NCBI GenBank assembly: GCA_030612485.1 | Contig: JAUWNS010000076.1 | Location: 1 to 10,268 of the forward strand | Direction of reading: 5' to 3' | Source: Candidatus Bipolaricaulota bacterium | GTDB taxonomy: Bacteria > Bipolaricaulota > Bipolaricaulia > UBA7950 > UBA9294 | DNA: 10,268 nt | Shown: one piece after another, positions 6,195 through 10,268 of the stretch | How positions within the stretch are numbered: position 1 is the first letter of the stretch | Layout: each line of letters starts with the position of its first letter | Program-made: the position numbers and the translations under genes | Notes under the pieces: generated by a model | Seen by the model: only the letters and a program-made list of their open reading frames with translations | What the model was told of the DNA's origin: nothing | Databases searched by the model: none

Positions 6195-6575
6195 TCATAG
6201 CGAGAATGCCTCCGGGAGCAGGTTGCGGATCGTCGTGCGCTTAAATGTCCCTTCCGGGTTTCCCATGAGGATCTCCAGGTTGGGGGCGTGCTCGTAGAGG
6301 ACCTGTCGGCATGCCCCGCACGGTTGACAGTACTCTGCGTTGCAGGCGACCGCTATCTTCGTGAATTCCCGTTTCCCCTCGGAGATCGCCTTGAACAGGG
6401 CCACCCTCTCCGCACAGAGGGAGAGGCCGTTCACGGCGTTCTCCACGTTCACCCCGGTGTAGACCGTTCCATCCACACACAGGAGGGCCGCCCCGACCGG
6501 GAACTTCGAGTATGGACAGTACGCATTTTCGCGTGCTTCGATTGCCTTAGTCAACAGTGTTTGATCGTCGATCAA
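6195..6575 (-). CDS. cdd: Cytidine deaminase
   Basis: A 126-aa zinc cytidine deaminase of the small homotetrameric class, converting cytidine and deoxycytidine to uridine and deoxyuridine. The zinc site is complete: C54-A-E56 in LCAERVALFKA, and C86/C89 in QPCGACRQ, with E56 as catalytic proton shuttle. The N-terminal PYSKFPVGAAL and the VEN substrate motif are also present. The residues after VEN (AVNGLSL) differ from the common AsYGlt/ic pattern. The start is TTG at 6575, overlapping the stop of the upstream membrane-protein gene by 4 nt (TTGA), with an AGGGATGG stretch upstream; no better in-frame start is visible. It is the last gene of the minus-strand operon, facing pdp, whose uridine substrate it would supply. 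Confidence 0.93.
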   Translation of the reverse strand: MIDDQTLLTKAIEARENAYCPYSKFPVGAALLCVDGTVYTGVNVENAVNGLSLCAERVALFKAISEGKREFTKIAVACNAEYCQPCGACRQVLYEHAPNLEILMGNPEGTFKRTTIRNLLPEAFSL

Positions 6576-7486
6576 AACCGGATCACCATCCCTATACTAC
6601 CTGATAACGAACCCATTGCGGACGGCCACCACCCCGTGCTATGACTGATGGGAATGAGGATCTGTCCCCGCGCGAACAGGCGCAGGAACGGAGGACCCAG
6701 CTCTATGCCCAGGGAAACGTGGGTGGCGAACACCGACCAGTGCAACTCATCGAGGTGGAGGGCGGCAATAGCGGCATCGACCTCCGGTTGGAACCCGGGG
6801 AAGACGGCCTCGACCTGCGGGACGACAGAGCCTTGAATGAGATCAAACCCCACACCGAGCTCGATCCCGGCGATGATGAGGTCGAACCGCTTGACGAGTT
6901 CGCTTGAGAGCATGAACGTCGATAGCGAGAGATCAGCCGTGATGGTTCCCGTACCCTGGCCGGTATCTATCGTCTCATCGAAGAGGGGGCTCGGCAGTGT
7001 TAAGTCGAAGATGTCAGCTACTCCTCGCAGGAGCGAATCGTTCATGATCCCTCCTGAGATACGGAGCTCATCGACGACGATGAATGGAAGAGAGATCCCG
7101 ATCGACCCGTTGAGGAGAGGGATCGGCGTCGAGGAAACGGGAAAATCCGCTTCGATCTGTGCCAGGGTAGTATCAAGATCGGCGAGGATCGTGCTCTTAT
7201 CTGCACCCGATATTCCGAGTGCGTCGAGGGAATCCGAAACCGCCGTAGGGATCTGTGCCACGGTTGGGGAGAGGTCGAGCGTGTAGAACGATAGTCCAGC
7301 GCCGATCCCCCCGCTGAGCCCGGAGAAGGAAATGAGCAGGAGGAGAACCAGTGTGCCCGCTATCGCTATCGTTGGGGTCAGACCTTGAATCGTGCTATCG
7401 AGCCACTTCGATCTTCTTTCTTTCGTTGAATGTGCAGTTGGGTTACGCAGGCAAGAAGAGATACTTCGCCAAATATCACAATTCAA
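6572..7486 (-). CDS. Membrane-anchored or outer-membrane-like protein, unknown function
   Basis: I do not recognise a family. I chose the TTG at 7486 because AAAGGAGGT lies 6 nt upstream. An ATG at 7510, overlapping the acyl-CoA synthetase stop, would add 8 residues. The 304-aa product has a 37-residue basic N-terminus (KERRSK), then one hydrophobic helix (about 38-60, with IAIAGTLVLLLLISF), so it is exported or anchored N-in. The rest is rich in Leu, Ile, Gly, Ser and Asp with alternating hydrophobic patterns that look like beta structure. It ends in SLSGSIGMVIRF, with a terminal Phe as in many outer-membrane barrels. It overlaps cdd by 4 nt and follows the acyl-CoA synthetase, so it is co-transcribed with metabolic genes. 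Export is well supported; barrel or outer-membrane location is inference. Confidence 0.75.
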   Translation of the reverse strand: MNCDIWRSISSCLRNPTAHSTKERRSKWLDSTIQGLTPTIAIAGTLVLLLLISFSGLSGGIGAGLSFYTLDLSPTVAQIPTAVSDSLDALGISGADKSTILADLDTTLAQIEADFPVSSTPIPLLNGSIGISLPFIVVDELRISGGIMNDSLLRGVADIFDLTLPSPLFDETIDTGQGTGTITADLSLSTFMLSSELVKRFDLIIAGIELGVGFDLIQGSVVPQVEAVFPGFQPEVDAAIAALHLDELHWSVFATHVSLGIELGPPFLRLFARGQILIPISHSTGWWPSAMGSLSGSIGMVIRF

Positions 7487-7492
7487 GATACG

Positions 7493-7501
7493 ACCTCCTT
7501 T
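7493..7501 (-). promoter_or_regulatory. Strong ribosome binding site deciding a TTG start
   Basis: The minus strand reads AAAGGAGGT, then CGTATC, then TTG. This consensus Shine-Dalgarno at ideal spacing favours initiation at 7486 over the ATG at 7510, which has only an abutting CAGGAG. Confidence 0.65.
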
Positions 7502-7506
7502 ACGGT

Positions 7507-9126
7507 TCATCTCCTGTCCCATCCTTCCCATTCGCGCTGCTTCAGCACGGCGCGCTTGATTTTCCCGCTCGTCGTTTTGGGGAGCTCATCGACGAAGTCG
7601 ATCGCCCGCGGATACTTGTACGGCGCGGTGACGCTCTTCACGTGATCCTGCAGCTCCTTCACCAGTTCCTCTGAGGGTTCATACCCACTGGCGAGGATCA
7701 CGAACGCCTTGACGATCTCGCCGCGTTCGCGGTGTGGGGAAGCGACCGCCGCGGCCTCGACCACCGCCGGATGGCTGACCAGGGCGTCCTCAACCTCGAA
7801 CGGACCGATCCGATAGCCGGAGGTGAGGATCACGTCGTCGGCCCGCCCTTCGAAGAAGAGGTACCCCTCCTCGTCCATCCGCACGAGGTCGCCGGTGCGG
7901 TACCACCCGCTGGAGAACGCCTCCTTATCCAACTCCGGGGACTTCCAGTACCCGTCGAAGATCGCCGGGCTATCCGGACGGAGGGCAATCTCGCCGATTT
8001 CACCTTGCTTGACGGGGGTCCCGTCCTCGTCGATCAACACGACGCCCGGTCCAGGGGTCGGCTTCCCCATCGCTCCTGGCTTCACCTCGAGTCCGGGGTA
8101 ATTACAGACGAGACAGACGCTCTCCGTCTGGCCGTATCCATCGCGGATCGTCACCCCGAAGGCGCGTTTGAACGCCTCGATTGGCTCCACGTTGAGCGGC
8201 TCCCCGGCCGACAGGGCATCCTCGAGTACAGCCTTGTGCTTTCCCATATCGGGGAGCTGCGCGAACAGCCGGTACTCGGTGGGTGTGGCGCACAGTTTGG
8301 TCACCTTGTACCGTTCGATCAACTCCAGGTAGCGCTCGGCGTCGAAACGCCCGTTGTACATCAATTGGCTCGCCCCGGTGGTCAGGGCGACGCCGATCGG
8401 GCTCCAGTACCACTTCGCCCACCCAGGAGCGGTCGTCGCCCAGATGATGTCGTCCTCGCTCGCCCCCCACCAATAGCGGGCCGTGATGTGATTATGACAG
8501 TACATCCAACGATGCTTGTGTACGACCGGCTTGGCGTTTCCTGTCGTACCTGACGTGAAGTTGATCGTCATCGGATCGTCAGCGGTGAGCGGGACCTTAT
8601 TCACCTCGGGAGAGTTCTCTTTCATCAGTTTGGAGAAGCTGATCCACCCTTCGCGTTCCCCGCCGATGAGGATGAGGGTCGAGAGCGGTGAGTCGGCGCG
8701 GGCGGCCTCTACCGCGTCGGCGGTCGAGATATCGGCGATGATCACCGTCGCCCCGCTCACCTTGGCCCGGTAGGCGATCTCCTTTGCCTTCAACATCACC
8801 GAGCACGGGACGGCGACCCCGCCGCCGCCGAATGTTCCCAGCTGCACCATGTGGGCCTCGGGAAGGCGGGGAAGCACGTGCAGGATCGGATCGTTCTTTT
8901 TCACCCCCAGCTCGATGAGCGCGTGCCCAAATCGGTGTGCTCCATCGATCAGCTGAGAAAACGTTACCTCACGTTTCTTCCCGTCGGCATCCTCCCAAAA
9001 GATGGCGACCTTGTCCGGGTTCACCCGGGCGTGTCCTTCGACGACATCAACGATGTTGTAGTTTGCGGGGATCTCCCACGCGAACTCGCGCATCTCCTTC
9101 TCGTAATCCTCGTTACTGTAACGCAT
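7507..9126 (-). CDS. AMP-forming acyl-CoA synthetase, medium-chain (ACSM-like)
   Basis: A 539-aa member of the adenylate-forming superfamily. It activates a carboxylic acid with ATP to acyl-AMP and then forms the CoA thioester, in the cytosol. Motifs in order: P-loop-like TSGTTGNAKP (191-200), APGWAKWYWSP (233-243), acyl/adenylate motif DGYGQTES (329-336), WYRTGD (408-413), hinge GRADDVI with GYRIGPFEVE (427-445), and PKTTSGKIKR (516-525) with catalytic Lys522. The Pro after TSGTTGNAK (usually Gly) and the GWAKWYW segment resemble the medium-chain ACSM group more than acetyl-CoA synthetase Acs. Chain-length preference is not certain. The ATG at 9126 follows AAAGGGG with a start-stop ATGTAA in between. 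First gene of an operon with the membrane protein and cdd. Confidence 0.9.
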   Translation of the reverse strand: MRYSNEDYEKEMREFAWEIPANYNIVDVVEGHARVNPDKVAIFWEDADGKKREVTFSQLIDGAHRFGHALIELGVKKNDPILHVLPRLPEAHMVQLGTFGGGGVAVPCSVMLKAKEIAYRAKVSGATVIIADISTADAVEAARADSPLSTLILIGGEREGWISFSKLMKENSPEVNKVPLTADDPMTINFTSGTTGNAKPVVHKHRWMYCHNHITARYWWGASEDDIIWATTAPGWAKWYWSPIGVALTTGASQLMYNGRFDAERYLELIERYKVTKLCATPTEYRLFAQLPDMGKHKAVLEDALSAGEPLNVEPIEAFKRAFGVTIRDGYGQTESVCLVCNYPGLEVKPGAMGKPTPGPGVVLIDEDGTPVKQGEIGEIALRPDSPAIFDGYWKSPELDKEAFSSGWYRTGDLVRMDEEGYLFFEGRADDVILTSGYRIGPFEVEDALVSHPAVVEAAAVASPHRERGEIVKAFVILASGYEPSEELVKELQDHVKSVTAPYKYPRAIDFVDELPKTTSGKIKRAVLKQREWEGWDRR

Positions 9127-9217
9127 CTTTTACATTTCCCCTTTCGAGCGAATTTTGAATTGCGACACAGAACCTTATAGCATATCGCGAGCTTTGTCGA
9201 CAAACCTTAGGAGGAGA
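9127..9217. promoter_or_regulatory. Divergent promoter region
   Basis: A 91-nt region serving the acyl-CoA synthetase operon (minus) and the unknown-yigZ operon (plus). On the minus strand TATAAG (near 9180-9175) lies 18 nt from TTGTCG (9204-9199). On the plus strand TTGAAT (9155-9160) lies 17 nt from TAGCAT (9178-9183). The two promoters overlap face to face, so binding at one would affect the other. Matches are moderate, and promoter classes in this organism are unknown. Confidence 0.4.
9193..9204. promoter_or_regulatory. Perfect 12-bp palindrome, candidate operator
   Basis: TTTGTCGACAAA is a perfect palindrome. It lies between the plus-strand -10 candidate and the plus-gene ribosome binding site, and overlaps the minus-strand -35 candidate. 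The position suits a dimeric repressor acting on both operons. I cannot match it to a named regulator. Confidence 0.45.
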
Positions 9218-9973
9218 ATGAAAGCCTGTGTCGTACTGAACGAAAACATGTCCAAGAGGCTGATCGCTAAAGGAGTGATGGCGACGCCGCTCGTGAAGAA
9301 GGCGCTCGCCAAAGGGACGGTGCTGATCACCCTGGGGACGACGAATGCCATCGTCGCCGAGGAGATCCTCGGTCGACCGATCGATCGCGGTGCGTTCGCC
9401 GCGGGGTTCATCGACGATCGCTGGAATATCAACGCTCGCGTCGGCGAAGTCGGTGAGATCGTGCTACGAGAAGGGAGAGAAGTGACGGTTGATTCCCAGG
9501 AACTGCTCGATTCCCTCGGGGCGGGGGACCTGATCATCAAGGGCGGAAACGCGATCGATCCCTGGGGTATGGGCGGGGTCCTCACAGGAGCGGCCAGCGG
9601 AGGAACGGTCGGCCGTTACCTCCCCCTTGCGCTCGCCCGCGGGGTGGACGTCGTAATCCCGATCGGCCTCGCAAAGACGATCCACAGTTCGATCACCGAC
9701 CTTGCACGCGAGCTCGGGAGCGGGAAGGTCGACCGATGCATGGGGATCCCTTGTGGGATCTTCCCTCTTATTGGCCGGGTCATCACGGAGATTGATGCCT
9801 TGGAGACCCTCTTCCCTGTCGAGGTGACCCAGGTTGCAAACGGGGGCGTCGGCCGGGGGGTGGGGAGCGTCTCCCTGTTGGTCACAGGGGAAGAGGCTGC
9901 GGTGAAAAAGGCGTTCGATCTTATTTACTCCCTTCAGGGAGAGCCGGGGATCGTGCTCGAGGGGCGCACATGA
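9218..9973 (+). CDS. Conserved glycine-rich protein of unknown function (251 aa)
   Basis: I recall similar proteins from methanogenic archaea and scattered bacteria, but know no function. The start at 9218 is set by AGGAGG at 9209-9214; the frame is open to 9155, but that extension runs through the promoter. The 251-aa product looks soluble and compact, with alternating strands and glycine loops: GTVLITLGTTNAIVAEE (33-49), GAGDLIIKGGNAIDPWG (101-117), GVLTGAASGGTVGR (120-133), ARGVDVVIPIGLAKTI (140-155), and NGGVGRGVGSVSLLV (208-222). Conserved-looking Thr-Thr-Asn, Lys-Gly-Gly-Asn and Gly-Gly-Thr turns suggest binding of a phosphate-bearing ligand; this is inference. It overlaps the yigZ start by 4 nt (ATGA), so the two are co-translated. 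Confidence 0.85.
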   Translation: MKACVVLNENMSKRLIAKGVMATPLVKKALAKGTVLITLGTTNAIVAEEILGRPIDRGAFAAGFIDDRWNINARVGEVGEIVLREGREVTVDSQELLDSLGAGDLIIKGGNAIDPWGMGGVLTGAASGGTVGRYLPLALARGVDVVIPIGLAKTIHSSITDLARELGSGKVDRCMGIPCGIFPLIGRVITEIDALETLFPVEVTQVANGGVGRGVGSVSLLVTGEEAAVKKAFDLIYSLQGEPGIVLEGRT

Positions 9974-10268
9974 TCGACTCCTACCTGTCGCTGAAGGAAC
10001 CCGTCGTTGCGAAGATCACCCGTAAGAAGTCACGCTTCATCGCCCTACTCTACCCGATCACTTCGGAGGAGGATGTTCCCGGGATCCTTGAGGAGGTGAG
10101 GCACGCGTATCACGATTCCTCGCACCGCTGTTACGCTTACAGGCTGATGGGGGAATCCAGCCCGATCGTGTACACGAACGACGCTGGGGAGCCGTCCGGT
10201 TCGGCGGGTGGGCCAATCGTGGCGCAGGTTGAAGGGGAGAAGCTCTACGATGTGCTGGCAGTTGTCGT
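9970..10268 (+). CDS. yigZ: YigZ/IMPACT (UPF0029) family protein, 3' end outside window
   Basis: The first 99 codons of a YigZ-family protein, about half of a typical 200-aa member. The N-terminal IMPACT domain is evident: KKSRFIALLYPI (residues 19-30), then the SHRCYAYRL core (51-59) and the hallmark NDAGEPSGSAGGPI (69-82), followed by LYDVLAVV leading toward the usual VRYFGG, which lies outside the window. Bacterial YigZ has no settled enzymatic role; eukaryotic IMPACT modulates Gcn1/Gcn2 signalling. The ATG at 9970 overlaps the upstream stop by 4 nt, so translation is probably coupled to the unknown gene. No frameshift is visible up to the window edge. Confidence 0.9.
   Translation, partial: MIDSYLSLKEPVVAKITRKKSRFIALLYPITSEEDVPGILEEVRHAYHDSSHRCYAYRLMGESSPIVYTNDAGEPSGSAGGPIVAQVEGEKLYDVLAVV

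Noticed and set aside
5988..6200. 70-codon frame in the pdp-cdd gap
   Set aside because: It crosses a hairpin and repeat material, has no ribosome binding site, and ends inside cdd; probably a chance frame.
7732..8553. 273-codon plus-strand frame opposite the acyl-CoA synthetase
   Set aside because: Lies fully inside a gene with all family motifs; no start signals or family resemblance.
9155..9217. N-terminal extension of the unknown 251-aa protein
   Set aside because: It would translate the promoter and palindrome; a good Shine-Dalgarno sequence points to 9218.
9843..9866. G-rich run as a second G-quadruplex
   Set aside because: Only three separate G-tracts with an 8-nt loop; it does not meet the four-tract rule.

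Overview
The window is a compact bacterial chromosome segment, probably from an uncultured lineage. The beta subunit of RNA polymerase is plainly bacterial. GC content looks to be in the mid-50s percent (estimated by eye). Genes are tightly packed with 4-nt stop/start overlaps, and several use GTG or TTG starts. I cannot assign a phylum; a deep-branching anaerobe of the Bipolaricaulota type is only a guess.

Layout: (1) 1-3643, plus strand: the 3' part of rpoB (its start lies upstream of the window), overlapped by a Nudix Ap4A-hydrolase-like gene sitting where rpoC normally follows. (2) 3644-3805: convergent intergenic region with two CUUG-capped hairpins and a short tandem repeat. (3) 3806-4015, minus: a 69-aa unknown protein with a strong ribosome binding site, divergent from (4) 4108-5939, plus: a GNAT acetyltransferase overlapping a pyrimidine-nucleoside phosphorylase. 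(5) 5940-6194: a second convergent gap with a hairpin and dispersed-repeat material, including a second copy of the repeat seen in region 2. (6) 9126 down to 6195, minus: an apparent operon of an AMP-forming acyl-CoA synthetase, a membrane-anchored or outer-membrane-like protein of unknown function, and cytidine deaminase. (7) 9127-9217: a divergent control region with a perfect 12-bp palindrome. (8) 9218 to the end, plus: a glycine-rich conserved protein of unknown function, 4-nt coupled to a YigZ/IMPACT-family gene cut by the window edge.

Functionally, pdp and cdd are a classical pyrimidine salvage pair, here facing each other from two different operons. Cytidine deaminase turns cytidine into uridine, and the phosphorylase releases uracil plus ribose-1-phosphate. 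The other genes are not obviously one pathway. I found no CRISPR array, insertion sequence, phage gene or defence system. The main oddities are the rpoB/rpoC separation, the repeats confined to the two convergent gaps, the palindromic operator candidate, and the unknown gene paired with yigZ.
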